Origin: Azospirillum sp. TSH100
GTDB taxonomy: Bacteria > Pseudomonadota > Alphaproteobacteria > Azospirillales > Azospirillaceae
Length of the DNA stretch: 64,000 bases
Assembly: GCF_004923295.1 (NCBI RefSeq)
Contig: NZ_CP039637.1
Coordinates: forward strand, 62,001-126,000
Direction of reading: 5' to 3'
Numbering within the stretch: position 1 is the first letter of the stretch; each line of letters begins with the position of its first letter. Below the pieces are notes generated by a model. The model had not been told where the DNA came from and searched no databases. It saw only the letters and a list, made by a program, of their open reading frames with translations. Both the position numbers and the translations under genes were made by a program. Positions 51,691 to 60,378 of the stretch are shown one piece after another.

Positions 51691-52515
51691 TTAGTCCAGA
51701 TGCCCCTGCGCCGCGAAATGCTTGCGGATGGTCTGGGTCAGCTGGATGAAGACCGGGTCGCCCATGACGTCCAGCGTCCGCGGGCGCGGCAGCGGAACCT
51801 CGTAGGTGGCGGCGATGGTGCCGGGACGCTCCGACATCACCATCACCCGGTCGGCCAGGAACACCGCCTCGGGGATCGAGTGGGTGATCAGGATCACCGT
51901 CTTGCCGGTCTCATGCTGGATGCGTTGCAGCTCGACATTCATCCGCTCGCGCGTCATGGCGTCGAGCGCGCCGAACGGCTCGTCCATCAGCAGGATCTTC
52001 GGGTCGTGCACCAGCGCCCGGCACAGGGCGGCGCGCTGCTGCATGCCGCCCGACAGCTGCCAGGGATATTTGTGCTCGAACCCCTTCAGCCCGGTCATCT
52101 CGACCAGCTTGTGGGCGCGCTCCAGATAGCGCTCCCGCGGCAGGCGGCGGATCTCCACCGGCAGCATGATGTTGCGCAGCACCGACCTCCAGGCCAGCAG
52201 TGTCGGGCTCTGGAAGACGATGCCGGTGTCGTCGTGCGGCTCCGTCACCGTGTCGCCTTCGATGCGGATGCTGCCGCTGCTGACCGGCAGCAGGCCGGCC
52301 AGCATCTTCAGCAGGGTGGACTTGCCGCAGCCCGACGGACCGACCACCACCAGGAATTCGCCCGGCCGCACGTCGAAGCTGATGGGGCGGAGCGACGGCA
52401 CCTCGCCGTCGCGGGTGCGGTAGGTCTTGGTCACGCCGTCGATGCGGATCAGCGGCTCGCCGGACAGGCGCTGCGTCGCCGCCTCGCCCACCAGTTTCAA
52501 CTGAGGCTGTGCCAT
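51691..52515 (-). CDS. ABC transporter ATP-binding protein, NitT/TauT type
   Basis: A 274-residue ATPase with Walker A VGPSGCGKST near residue 60, signature QLSGGMQQRAALCRAL, Walker B ILLMDEPFGALD and switch His in LITHSIPEA. This is the SsuB/TauB subgroup. I chose the ATG at 52515, which has GAGGAGAGC upstream; a longer frame to 52545 is possible. It works with the binding protein and permease genes just upstream in the same unit. Confidence 0.9.
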   Translation of the reverse strand: MAQPQLKLVGEAATQRLSGEPLIRIDGVTKTYRTRDGEVPSLRPISFDVRPGEFLVVVGPSGCGKSTLLKMLAGLLPVSSGSIRIEGDTVTEPHDDTGIVFQSPTLLAWRSVLRNIMLPVEIRRLPRERYLERAHKLVEMTGLKGFEHKYPWQLSGGMQQRAALCRALVHDPKILLMDEPFGALDAMTRERMNVELQRIQHETGKTVILITHSIPEAVFLADRVMVMSERPGTIAATYEVPLPRPRTLDVMGDPVFIQLTQTIRKHFAAQGHLD

Positions 52516-52551
52516 GCTCTCCTCGTCGCTCCGTACGGGGTCCAAGGTGTT

Positions 52552-53580
52552 TTACTTCGCCGCTGCGTTCACCGCGGCGGCGGCCGGGTCGGGCGGCAGG
52601 AAGTCGCGGCTGTAGAAGCGCTTCGGGTTCTCCTTGGCCGAGGCGTCGAGCCCGCCATATTCGACCAGCAGGTCCACCGTCTCCTTCATGTTGGCGTCGG
52701 TGACCTGGAAGGGCCGCAGCTTCTCCGTCTCCTTGGTGCGGTAGAGCGGGATGGTCAGCTCGAAGCCTTCCTGAAGCGTGTCCGGCTTGCCGCCCTTCGG
52801 GTTGGCCTTCAGGATCGCCGCCGCGGCCTCCTTTGGCGCCTTCTCGGCCTCCTCCACCGCCCTGGTGGTGGCGGCCATGAAGCGGCGGACGAGGTCGGGG
52901 TTGCTCTTCAGCGTGTCGGTGTTGGCGATGATGCCGGACGAGACCATGTTGACGCCGTAATCGGCGAAGCGGATCGGCGTCACCGACTTGCCGGTGGCGT
53001 CCTTGATCTTCATGCTCTGGTCCATGACATAGCCCAGCAGCAGGTCGGCCTGCCCGTTGATGACGGCGTTCAGCTTGGTCTGGGCGTCGCCCGACACCAC
53101 CTCGAAGTCACGCTCCTTCAGGCCGGTCTTCTTCAGGAACAGCGGCCAGATCTGGGACATGCTGTCGCCCGGCGTCATGGCGACGATGCGGTTCCTGATG
53201 TCCTCCGGCTTGCGGATGTTCTTCTCGGTGAAGCCCATCGCCGACATCGGGCTGGTCTGCAACAGCACGCCCGGCGAGGTCACCGGCGCGCCCTTCATGG
53301 CGGCCTTGATCATGGTCGGCACGTCGACATAGCCGAAGGTGACGCCCTTGCTGGCGACCAGCTGCGTCGTCACCGCCGACCCGCGTCCCTCCTGGATTTC
53401 CAGGTCGATGCCCTCGGCCTCGTAGAGCCCCTTGTCCTTGCCGTAATAGAAGGGCGCGTGCTCGCCATAGACGTACCAGTTCAGCATCAGCGTCACCTTG
53501 TCGGCGGCCTGCGCCGGCAAGGTGGAGATGGCGGTGGAGGCGGCGAAGGCGCAGAGTGCTGCGACGATGGCTTTCTTCAT
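52552..53580 (-). CDS. ABC transporter substrate-binding protein, NMT1/THI5-like
   Basis: A 342-residue exported protein with a signal peptide (residues 1-25, AQA cleavage). The mature part shows NMT1/THI5-like motifs: LMLNWYVYGEHAPFYYGKDK, GLYEAEGIDLEIQEG, VTFGYVDVPTMIKAA and the later DAQTKLNAVINGQADLL. Proteins of this group bind pyrimidine precursors, riboflavin, aromatic acids or sulfonates. The attached enzymes suggest a polyhydroxylated or cyclic compound instead. The start is ATG at 53580; a GTG immediately before it is an alternative. Confidence 0.88.
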   Translation of the reverse strand: MKKAIVAALCAFAASTAISTLPAQAADKVTLMLNWYVYGEHAPFYYGKDKGLYEAEGIDLEIQEGRGSAVTTQLVASKGVTFGYVDVPTMIKAAMKGAPVTSPGVLLQTSPMSAMGFTEKNIRKPEDIRNRIVAMTPGDSMSQIWPLFLKKTGLKERDFEVVSGDAQTKLNAVINGQADLLLGYVMDQSMKIKDATGKSVTPIRFADYGVNMVSSGIIANTDTLKSNPDLVRRFMAATTRAVEEAEKAPKEAAAAILKANPKGGKPDTLQEGFELTIPLYRTKETEKLRPFQVTDANMKETVDLLVEYGGLDASAKENPKRFYSRDFLPPDPAAAAVNAAAK

Positions 53581-53678
53581 CACGACCTTGAGTCCTCCCA
53601 TGGGTGGTGGATCGCCCCGTCGGCCTGCCTTGCGCAGCGTCGGGGTTCTTGTCGGTGAATTGAGTTTTGAAAGTGCGA

Positions 53679-54488
53679 TCAGGCGCCGAAGCCGGCCTTG
53701 TTGCGCTGGCTGGCGTGCCAGGGAATGGCGAAGCGCTCGACCACGTCGATGACCCAGAACAGCACGACGCCCATCAGCGCCAGCACGGTCAGCGCCGCGA
53801 ACATCAGCGGCAGCTCGAAATTGCCGATGGAGCGTTGCAGGACGAAGCCGATGCCGGAGTTGGAGCCGACGAATTCGCCGACCACCGCGCCCACCACGGC
53901 CAGCGTGATCGAGACCTTCAGCCCGGCGAAGATCGCCGGCAGCGCATGCGGCAGGCTGACCATCTGGAAGGTCTGGAGCCGCGACGCCTTCATCGAGCGG
54001 GCGAGATCCATCATCTCGCCGTCGACCGACTTGAAGCCCTGCACCGCCGACACCACGACCGGGAAGAAGCCCAGCAGGAAGGCGGCGATCACCTTCGGCA
54101 TCAGGCCGAAGCCGAACCACACCACGAACAGCGGCGCGATGGCGACCTTGGGGATCGACTGCGAGAAGACCAGCAGCGGGTAGACATAGGCCTCGACCAC
54201 GCGCGATCCGGCGATCAGCATCGCGATCGGGATGCCGAACAGCACCGACAGCGCGAAGCCGCCGAGCGTCGCCGTGAAGGTCGGGACGGATTCGGCCAGC
54301 AGGCGCGGCCATTCGTCGATCATCGCCAGCACGACGTCACCGGGCTTCGGCACGAGATAGGCCGGGACGCCGAACAGCCGGACCGACAGATCCCACAGAA
54401 CCAGCAGGATGACCATCAGCAGGATGGGGCGGACCCAGTCGGAATTGAGCAGGCGCAACGCTGCGCCCGAGCGAGAGCGGGGTTCCAT
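53679..54488 (-). CDS. ABC transporter permease, SsuC/TauC type
   Basis: A 269-residue permease with about six membrane segments. The cytoplasmic EAA-type motif is MKASRLQTFQMVSLPHALPA near residue 175, and the last loop is VVGEFVGSNSGIGFVLQRSI. It is the first gene of the minus-strand unit that runs to the TetR gene at 46147. A 20-bp palindrome lies 51 bases upstream and a terminator of the preceding operon lies further up, so it has its own promoter. Confidence 0.9.
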   Translation of the reverse strand: MEPRSRSGAALRLLNSDWVRPILLMVILLVLWDLSVRLFGVPAYLVPKPGDVVLAMIDEWPRLLAESVPTFTATLGGFALSVLFGIPIAMLIAGSRVVEAYVYPLLVFSQSIPKVAIAPLFVVWFGFGLMPKVIAAFLLGFFPVVVSAVQGFKSVDGEMMDLARSMKASRLQTFQMVSLPHALPAIFAGLKVSITLAVVGAVVGEFVGSNSGIGFVLQRSIGNFELPLMFAALTVLALMGVVLFWVIDVVERFAIPWHASQRNKAGFGA

Positions 54489-54538
54489 GCGTCTCCTCCG
54501 GCCGGCAGGCTCGGGCGACCGGTATGGCGGTCGCTATG

Positions 54539-54558
54539 TTTTAACCGGCTAGTTAAAA
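54539..54558 (-). promoter_or_regulatory. palindromic operator before the catabolic operon
   Basis: TTTTAACCGGCTAGTTAAAA is an inverted repeat (TTTTAAC / GTTAAAA, 6-base centre) 51 bases before the first gene of the eight-gene unit. Short symmetric sites of this kind suit TetR-family regulators, and a TetR gene closes the unit. Confidence 0.6.
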
Positions 54559-54639
54559 GTACGTCTCCCCACCCTCCGCGGTCAACACCGAAAATGGTGA
54601 CAGCTGATGGTTTGCTTCGTGAACGAATTTCCCCCGGCC

Positions 54640-54672
54640 AAAAAAATGCCCCGCACCGGGGAGGTGCGGGGC
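54640..54672 (-). terminator. intrinsic terminator of the polyamine-type transporter operon
   Basis: On the minus strand GCCCCGCAC and GTGCGGGGC form a 9-bp perfect stem with a 7-base loop followed by seven T residues, starting 47 bases after the permease stop. It is the best intrinsic terminator of the window and separates two transporter operons. Confidence 0.88.
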
Positions 54673-54719
54673 AGGCCAGGAAGAAAATTCCGGGGAGGAA
54701 ACCCGTGGAAGCGGCCGCC

Positions 54720-55520
54720 TCAGTCGCGGCCCTTGCCGACCAGCAGCCGTTCCAGCCCATAGACGCGGTCGAGCACCAGCATGGCCGCCACGGTCAGGAA
54801 GATCAGCACCGCCGACACCGCCGCCACCAGCGGATCGATGTTGTCCTGGATGTAGAGGAACAGGCGGACGGGCAGGGTGGTGGTCTCCGGCGAGGCGATG
54901 AAGACGGTCATCGTCACCTCGTCGAAGCTGTTGATGAAGGCCAGCACCCAGCCGCTGGCGACACCCGGCAGGATCAGCGGCAGCGTCACCCGGCGGAAGC
55001 AGGTCCAGGACGACGCGCCCAGCGACGCGGCGGCGTTCTCCACCGCCCGGTCCATGCCGGTGGACGCCGCCAGGATCAGCCGCAGCGCGAAGGGCAGGAT
55101 GATGATGACATGGCTCAGCACCAGCCCGGCGAAGGTGCCGCCCAGCCCGATCATGGTGAAGAAGCGCAGGAAGGCGATGCCGAGCACGATGTGCGGCACC
55201 ATCAGCGGCGACAGGAACAGCGCCTGGATCGCCTCGCGCCCGAAGAACTGGTGGCGCGCGATGGCCAGCGCCGCCGGCACCGCCACCAGGATCGCCAGCG
55301 TCGACGACACCGCCCCCAGCAGCAGGCTGTCCTTGAAGGCGCGGATGAATTCCGGATTGTCGCCGATGGCGCGGAACCAGCGCAGCGACAGCCCCTCGGT
55401 CGGCAGCGACAGATAGCCCTGCGAGGTGAAGGCGACGGCGCAGACGATCAGGATCGGCGCCAGCAGGAAGCCCAGGAACAGGCAGTGGAAGATCAGCGCG
55501 AGCGGGCCGTTGCGGTTCAT
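54720..55520 (-). CDS. ABC transporter permease, PotC type
   Basis: A 266-residue permease with about six membrane segments. The EAA-type loop is ENAAASLGASSWTCFRRVTL near residue 165. PotC-like features include LSLRWFRAIGDNPEFIRAFK and SFDEVTMTVFIASPETTTLP. Its start overlaps the stop of the upstream permease gene by four bases. It forms the inner-membrane pore with that protein, and the terminator at 54640 closes the operon. Confidence 0.9.
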   Translation of the reverse strand: MNRNGPLALIFHCLFLGFLLAPILIVCAVAFTSQGYLSLPTEGLSLRWFRAIGDNPEFIRAFKDSLLLGAVSSTLAILVAVPAALAIARHQFFGREAIQALFLSPLMVPHIVLGIAFLRFFTMIGLGGTFAGLVLSHVIIILPFALRLILAASTGMDRAVENAAASLGASSWTCFRRVTLPLILPGVASGWVLAFINSFDEVTMTVFIASPETTTLPVRLFLYIQDNIDPLVAAVSAVLIFLTVAAMLVLDRVYGLERLLVGKGRD

Positions 55521-56464
55521 TCGAACACCTGTTTGTAGCGACGTTCGACCAGCCGGTTGCAGCCGACGATGATGACGGCGTTGGCGATCAGCAGCAGCAC
55601 CGCCACCGTGGCGCCCAAGGGCCAGTTCAGCGTGTTCAGGAACTCGTCATAGGCCAGCGTCGCCGCCACCTTCAGCCGCCGCCCGCCGATGATCGCCGGG
55701 GTGGCGAAGGCGCTGGCCGCCAGCGCGAAGACGATGATCGACCCCGACAGGATGCCCGGCACGATCTGCGGCAGCACCACCCGGCGCATCACCGTCAGCG
55801 GCCCGGCGCCCAGCGACAGCGCCGCATTCTCCACCTGCGGGTCGAGCCGCTGGAGCGAGGCCCAGACCGACAGCACCATGAAGGGCACCAGCACATGGGT
55901 CAGCGCGATGATGACGCCGGTCTCGGTGTACATGAACTCGATGGGCGTCGCGATCAGCCCCAGCGCCATCAGCCCCTGGTTGACCAGCCCGGTCGAACCG
56001 AACAGCAGCGCCCAGCCCAGCGTGCGCGACACCACCGAGATCAGCAGCGGCCCCAGCACGATCAGCAGGCACAGGCCCCGCCACGGCGACGTCATCCGGC
56101 GCAGGATGTAGGCCTCCGGTGCGCCGAACAGCGCGCACAGCAGCGTCACCACCGCGGCGATGCGGAAGGTGCGCAGGAAGACCTCGTGGAAATAGCTGTC
56201 GGCGATGATGTCGGCATAGTTGCCGAGCTGCCAGACATTCTCGATGCCGCCATAGAAGCTGAAGCTGTTCAGCGACAGCAGGAAGGTCATGACCAGCGGC
56301 ACCAGCAGCAGCACCGCGAACAGGGCCAGCCCCGGCGCGCTCAGCAGATAAGGCGTCCAGGGCCAGCGGCGCGGCCGGCGCGGCCGGCGCGGCGGCGGTG
56401 CGTGGGCGGAGGGATTTGCGGCAGTCGCCTGCACTTGGCTTTCGGTGGATGCCGCCATGCTCAT
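55517..56464 (-). CDS. ABC transporter permease, PotB type
   Basis: A 315-residue permease with an Arg/Pro-rich cytoplasmic leader (residues 20-38) and about six membrane segments. The EAA-type loop is ENAALSLGAGPLTVMRRVVL near residue 220, and LVNQGLMALGLIATPIEFMY is typical of PotB-like proteins. It overlaps the ATPase gene before it and the second permease after it by four bases each, so the set is strongly coupled. Confidence 0.9.
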   Translation of the reverse strand: MSMAASTESQVQATAANPSAHAPPPRRPRRPRRWPWTPYLLSAPGLALFAVLLLVPLVMTFLLSLNSFSFYGGIENVWQLGNYADIIADSYFHEVFLRTFRIAAVVTLLCALFGAPEAYILRRMTSPWRGLCLLIVLGPLLISVVSRTLGWALLFGSTGLVNQGLMALGLIATPIEFMYTETGVIIALTHVLVPFMVLSVWASLQRLDPQVENAALSLGAGPLTVMRRVVLPQIVPGILSGSIIVFALAASAFATPAIIGGRRLKVAATLAYDEFLNTLNWPLGATVAVLLLIANAVIIVGCNRLVERRYKQVFE

Positions 56465-57534
56465 GCCGCCTCCCGCGCGCCGGAGGCGGTATCCGGATCC
56501 GCGGGCATCACCGCCATGTCGTCAGGCCGCCAGCCGACCATCACCCGCTCGCGTTCCGCCGGCAGGGGAGAGCCGTCATGCTGGCGGATCACCATCAGCC
56601 GCCCGGCGGCGGTCTCGATCTCGAACAGCCATTGCGTGCCCTGGAAGACGCGGGCCAGCACGGTGCCGCTCAGGCCCCCGGCATCGACGAAACCGATCTT
56701 CTCCGGCCGCACGGCCAGCGCCCCCGGACCGGCCGCCATCGGCTGCGCCACCGGCCAGACGCTGTCCGCCACCGTGATGACGGTTCCGCCCGCACCGCCG
56801 CCGACCATGCCCGGCAGCAGGTTGGTGCGCCCCAGGAAGTTGGCGACGAAGGCGTTGGCCGGGTGGTCGTAGGCCTCCTGCGGGGTGGCGACCTGCTGGA
56901 TGCGGCCCTTGTTCATCACCACCACGCGGTCGGACAGCGCCATCGCCTCCGACTGGTCGTGGGTGACCAGGATCATGGTGGTGCCGACGGTGCGCTGGAT
57001 GCGGCGCAGTTCGATCTGCATCTCCTCGCGCATCTTGGCGTCCAGGTTCGACAGCGGCTCGTCCAGCAGCAGCAGGCTCGGCTTGATGACCAGCGCACGC
57101 GCCAGGGCGACGCGCTGCTGCTGGCCGCCCGACATCCGGCGCGGGTGGCGGTCGCCATACTGCGCCAGCCCGACCAGCTTCAGCGCGTCGGCGACCATGC
57201 GGTCGCGGTCGGCACGATTGATCCTGCGCATCTCCAGCCCGAAAGCGACGTTTTCCGCGGCGGTCATGTGCGGGAACAGGGCATAGCTCTGGAAGACGAT
57301 GCCGAGCCCGCGCTCGTTCGGCTTCTTCGCCAGCAGGTCCTGGCCGTCCAGCATCACCCGCCCGCCATCGGCGTCGAGGAAGCCGGCGATCATCTGCAAG
57401 GTGGTGGTCTTGCCGCAGCCCGACGGCCCCAGCAGTGAAATCAGTTCGCCCTTCTCCACGGTCAGCGAGACGTTGTCGACCGCCGTCCAGTTTCCGAAGC
57501 GCTTGGTCAGTTGGTCGAGAACCAGATAAGCCAT
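56461..57534 (-). CDS. ABC transporter ATP-binding protein, PotA type
   Basis: A 357-residue ATPase with Walker A LLGPSGCGKTT near residue 40, signature RMSGGQQQRVALARALV, Walker B LLLLDEPLSNLDAKMRE and switch His in LVTHDQSEAMALSD. The C-terminal third (after residue about 240) is a TOBE domain, as in PotA/FbpC. The permease gene starts four bases inside its end. A dispersed repeat separates it from the binding-protein gene. Confidence 0.92.
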   Translation of the reverse strand: MAYLVLDQLTKRFGNWTAVDNVSLTVEKGELISLLGPSGCGKTTTLQMIAGFLDADGGRVMLDGQDLLAKKPNERGLGIVFQSYALFPHMTAAENVAFGLEMRRINRADRDRMVADALKLVGLAQYGDRHPRRMSGGQQQRVALARALVIKPSLLLLDEPLSNLDAKMREEMQIELRRIQRTVGTTMILVTHDQSEAMALSDRVVVMNKGRIQQVATPQEAYDHPANAFVANFLGRTNLLPGMVGGGAGGTVITVADSVWPVAQPMAAGPGALAVRPEKIGFVDAGGLSGTVLARVFQGTQWLFEIETAAGRLMVIRQHDGSPLPAERERVMVGWRPDDMAVMPADPDTASGAREAA

Positions 57535-57544
57535 GCCGTCGTCT

Positions 57545-57735
57545 CCCTTTCCCTATATCCCCCTCTCCCCCCCCCGGGGAGAGGGTCGGGGTGAGGGGGA
57601 TGCATTGCGTGGCTTTCCCAAAGGTCCCGCCGCGCGACCCCCTCACCCTAACCCTCTCCCCGCTTTCGGCGGACCAGAGGTCCGCCTGTCGCGTCAGCGC
57701 AAACGAAGTTTGCGCGCGAGCGGGGGGAGAGGATA
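57545..57735. repeat. dispersed intergenic repeat, copy B
   Basis: A plain half (CCCCTCTCCCCCCCCC with GGGGAGAGGGTCGGGG, TGAGGGGGATGCA) is followed after some 36 bases by the inverse half CCCCCTCACCCTAACCCTC and a hairpin pair: GGCGGACC-AGA-GGTCCGCC (57668-57686) and GCGCAAAC-GAA-GTTTGCGC (57697-57715). It mirrors copy A in layout and matches copy C inverted. It lies between the binding-protein and ATPase genes of one operon. Confidence 0.8.
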
Positions 57736-57746
57736 AGCCCCTTACC

Positions 57747-58796
57747 TCAGCGCTCGATCTCGCGGGTCCAGCGCTTGTTCCAGACCTCGCGGTTCTTGTT
57801 GATGGTGTCCCAGTCCACCACCAGCAGCTTGCCGACCTGTTCCGGACCATAGGGGATGCCGGCCTGCTTCTCGGCGGGCAGCTCGACCGTCTTGTTCACC
57901 GGGCCGAAGCCGGCGCTGACGGCCAGCGCCGTCTGCGCCTCGACCCCCAGCATGTGCTGGATGAACTTCTGCGCTTCGGGCGCATTCTTGCTGCCGGCGA
58001 CCTGGCAGGCGGCGGAGCCCAGCACGATGCCGCCTTCCTTGGGATAGACGAAGGTGGCGGGGAAGCCGGTGTCGGCCAGGGCCTTGGCGCGGCCCGAGCC
58101 CCAGACGGCGATGACGGCCTGGTTGCTCTGGAACAGCTCGGTCATCTTGCCCGGTGAAGGCTCATAGGCCAGCACGTTCGGGTTGATCTTGTCCTTGAAC
58201 TCCTTGAAGCCCGGCTCGATGTTGGTCTCGCCGCCGCCGTTCAGCCGGGCCATCATCACCAGCGCGTGCAGGCCGTAGCTGTTGTTGATCGGCGGGACCG
58301 CCAGCTTCTTCTTGAAGCGCGGATCCTCGATATCCTTCCACGAGGTCGGGGCCGGGATCTTGTTCTCGTCGAAATACGCCTTGTTGTAGAGGATGCCGGT
58401 GCCGACCGCGCCGAAATTGATCGCCTTGCCCGACGGCATCCTCGCCAGATCATAGAGCTGGTCGTAGACCGGCGCCTTCTCCAGATCGGCGCAGAAGTTC
58501 AGCGCCACCGCCTGATACATCGGGCCGTCGTCGAGGATGACGACGTCGATCTGCTGGTTGCCCTTCTGGGCCTGCAACTTGGCGAGGTTGTCGGTGGAGT
58601 TGCCGGCGACATATTCGACCTTCACCCCGTTGGCCTTCTCGAAGGCCGGGATGATGTCCTTGCGCATGGTCTGCTCGAAGGAGCCGCCATAGGCGGCGAC
58701 ATAAAGCGTCTTTTCCTGTGCCTCTGCCGTCTGGACCGCGGCCATGCCGCACCACAGGGCCGCCGTCGCCATCAACCCGCACATCACGGAGCGCAT
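57747..58796 (-). CDS. ABC transporter substrate-binding protein, PotD/PotF type
   Basis: A 349-residue exported protein with a signal peptide (residues 1-27). The mature part is a type II periplasmic-binding fold as in PotD/IdcA: TLYVAAYGGSFEQTMRKDII, FEKANGVKVEYVAGNSTDNL, VILDDGPMYQAVA and AINFGAVGTGILYNKAYFDE. I chose the ATG at 58796 because AGGAG is 7 bases before it; another ATG is two codons upstream. The ligand may be a polyamine, an opine or an amino acid; the nearby amine-type dehydrogenases favour the last two. Confidence 0.88.
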   Translation of the reverse strand: MRSVMCGLMATAALWCGMAAVQTAEAQEKTLYVAAYGGSFEQTMRKDIIPAFEKANGVKVEYVAGNSTDNLAKLQAQKGNQQIDVVILDDGPMYQAVALNFCADLEKAPVYDQLYDLARMPSGKAINFGAVGTGILYNKAYFDENKIPAPTSWKDIEDPRFKKKLAVPPINNSYGLHALVMMARLNGGGETNIEPGFKEFKDKINPNVLAYEPSPGKMTELFQSNQAVIAVWGSGRAKALADTGFPATFVYPKEGGIVLGSAACQVAGSKNAPEAQKFIQHMLGVEAQTALAVSAGFGPVNKTVELPAEKQAGIPYGPEQVGKLLVVDWDTINKNREVWNKRWTREIER

Positions 58797-59031
58797 CGTC
58801 ATTCTCCTCTAGAGCCTATGTCCCTGTTTACGGTCCCGGATTCATCAGAGCCTGATCTGCGGACCGCATTTCGATTGCGCTCCGGATCGCCGCTTTTACC
58901 GCAACTGGCCTTGGCGGCCGTCTGCTGCGGGCTGTTTTTCTTGAGGCTTCGCGCCCAGGACATGGATCAAGGGTGATGGCGTGGTCACATAACCGTCAAA
59001 TCGAATTCCCGCCATCATTCATCCGCTAATG

Positions 59032-59985
59032 TTATAATTCCGTGCCGCGAACGAGTTCGCCGCCATTTCCAGTGCCCCCGATGTCGAAAAAATTGTCGCG
59101 GAAGCGGGTCGCCTCCTCCAGGAAGCCGGCCAGGAAATCCTCGGCGATCATCGACAGCGGCACCTGCGCCGAGCGCAGGATGGCGATGTCGAAGCCGATG
59201 CGCGGCTCGAACGGCCGGACGACCAGCCCGTGCGGGACATAATCCTGGGCGGTGAAGGGATCGACGATCGACACCCCATAGCCGGCCGCCACCATGGCGC
59301 AGGCGTTCATCGTCAGCTGGGTTTCCACCCGCATCAGCCGCGACACGTCATGATCGGCGAAGATGGTGTCGATGCGGGAGCGCAGCAGGGCCGGCGGGCT
59401 GGTGGAGATGAAGCTCTCCCCCTCGAAGTCCTTCGGTGCCAGCACGTCCCTGGCGGCCAGCGGATGGCTGGACGGCAGGATGGCGACGGCGGGAATCCCG
59501 TGGATCTTCTCGGTCAGCACCGCGGCATGGTCGATGGGGGTGTGGGCGAATCCAAGCTCGCACTGGCCGGTCGCCACCCAGTCCAGGATGATCGGCGAGG
59601 TGCTGCCGCGCAGCGCGATGTCCACCCGCGGCCGGTCGCTGAGGAAGCGCGCGACGTAGCGCGGCAGGAACCCCACGCCCAGCGCCGGCATCGCCGCCAC
59701 CCGCAACGCCCCGCTGCGCCTTGCGGTCAGGTCGCGCGCCGTCTGCTCGATCAGCTCCAGCCCGACGAAGGCGCGGTCGACCACCTGATACAGCGAGATC
59801 GCCTCGCTGGTCGGCGCGATGCGGGGGCCGCGCCGTTCAAACAGGGTCAGCTTCAGCGCATATTGCAGGTCGCCGATCAGCCGGCTCACCGCCGGCTGCG
59901 AGATGTTCAGCAGCTCGGCCGCCGCGGTGATGCCGCCGGTCAGCATGACGGCGCGGAAGGCCTCGATCTGGCGCGGATTGATCAT
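59032..59985 (-). CDS. LysR-family regulator, OccR/NocR-like
   Basis: A 317-residue LysR regulator with its HTH at the N-terminus (INPRQIEAFRAVMLTGGITA, then AELLNISQPAVSRLIGDLQ) and an effector domain of the opine-regulator kind (GVGFLPRYVARFLSDRPRVD, VSIVDPFTAQDYV). I chose the ATG at 59985; a GTG at 60006 would add seven residues. It is divergent from the flavoprotein dehydrogenase genes and lies upstream of the transporter operon on the same strand, so it likely controls both. Confidence 0.87.
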   Translation of the reverse strand: MINPRQIEAFRAVMLTGGITAAAELLNISQPAVSRLIGDLQYALKLTLFERRGPRIAPTSEAISLYQVVDRAFVGLELIEQTARDLTARRSGALRVAAMPALGVGFLPRYVARFLSDRPRVDIALRGSTSPIILDWVATGQCELGFAHTPIDHAAVLTEKIHGIPAVAILPSSHPLAARDVLAPKDFEGESFISTSPPALLRSRIDTIFADHDVSRLMRVETQLTMNACAMVAAGYGVSIVDPFTAQDYVPHGLVVRPFEPRIGFDIAILRSAQVPLSMIAEDFLAGFLEEATRFRDNFFDIGGTGNGGELVRGTEL

Positions 59986-60378
59986 GGCGCCCGCCCCCTT
60001 TCGCACCGCATGACCAATCCCCTCTCCCCGGGGGGGAGAGGGAGACCACCCGCCGCCAAATCATAACATTCCGTCATGAAACACCCCTTCGATCTGATTT
60101 GACAGTTATAGGTTGGCTGCCGATGCTGTCGCAAGGATCGAGGAGAGGCCATGCGCCGCCGGACAGCATCCCGCGGCGCCCTGGCAAAGAAAACCCTGCA
60201 GTTCGCAATCCTTCCATGTGTAACGCCGGCATTTCCGGCGCTTTCGCAAGGCTATGCGCTGCATTGCCAAGTATTCGGCGCCGCATGCGGGTGCTGGACA
60301 AGGGTGATGCGCGCCACACGATAAATGCGGCGGCCGATGCGCACGGGAAACGGTGCGGCGGCGGCGGGAGTGGAGACG
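59986..60378. other. 393-bp divergent regulatory region
   Basis: It lies between the LysR gene and the dehydrogenase operon. It holds the plain dispersed repeat (copy E, 60019-60042) and an AT-richer part near 60058-60112 with ATAAC and GTTAT half-sites 37 bases apart that could be LysR contacts. I see no gene in it. Confidence 0.5.
60019..60042. repeat. dispersed intergenic repeat, copy E (simple palindrome)
   Basis: CCCCTCTCCCC followed by GGGGGGGAGAGGG, the plain form of the repeat family, sits 34 bases upstream of the LysR start on the regulatory side of the divergent region. Confidence 0.7.

Noticed and set aside
52552..54312. 586-residue frame joining the permease region to the NMT1-type binding protein
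   Set aside because: Only the part from 53580 down encodes the binding protein with a signal peptide. The upstream part is an out-of-frame shadow of the permease gene.
58818..58976. 52-residue frame with a hydrophobic stretch upstream of the binding-protein gene
   Set aside because: It has no ribosome site and lies antisense to the promoter region of the transporter operon.
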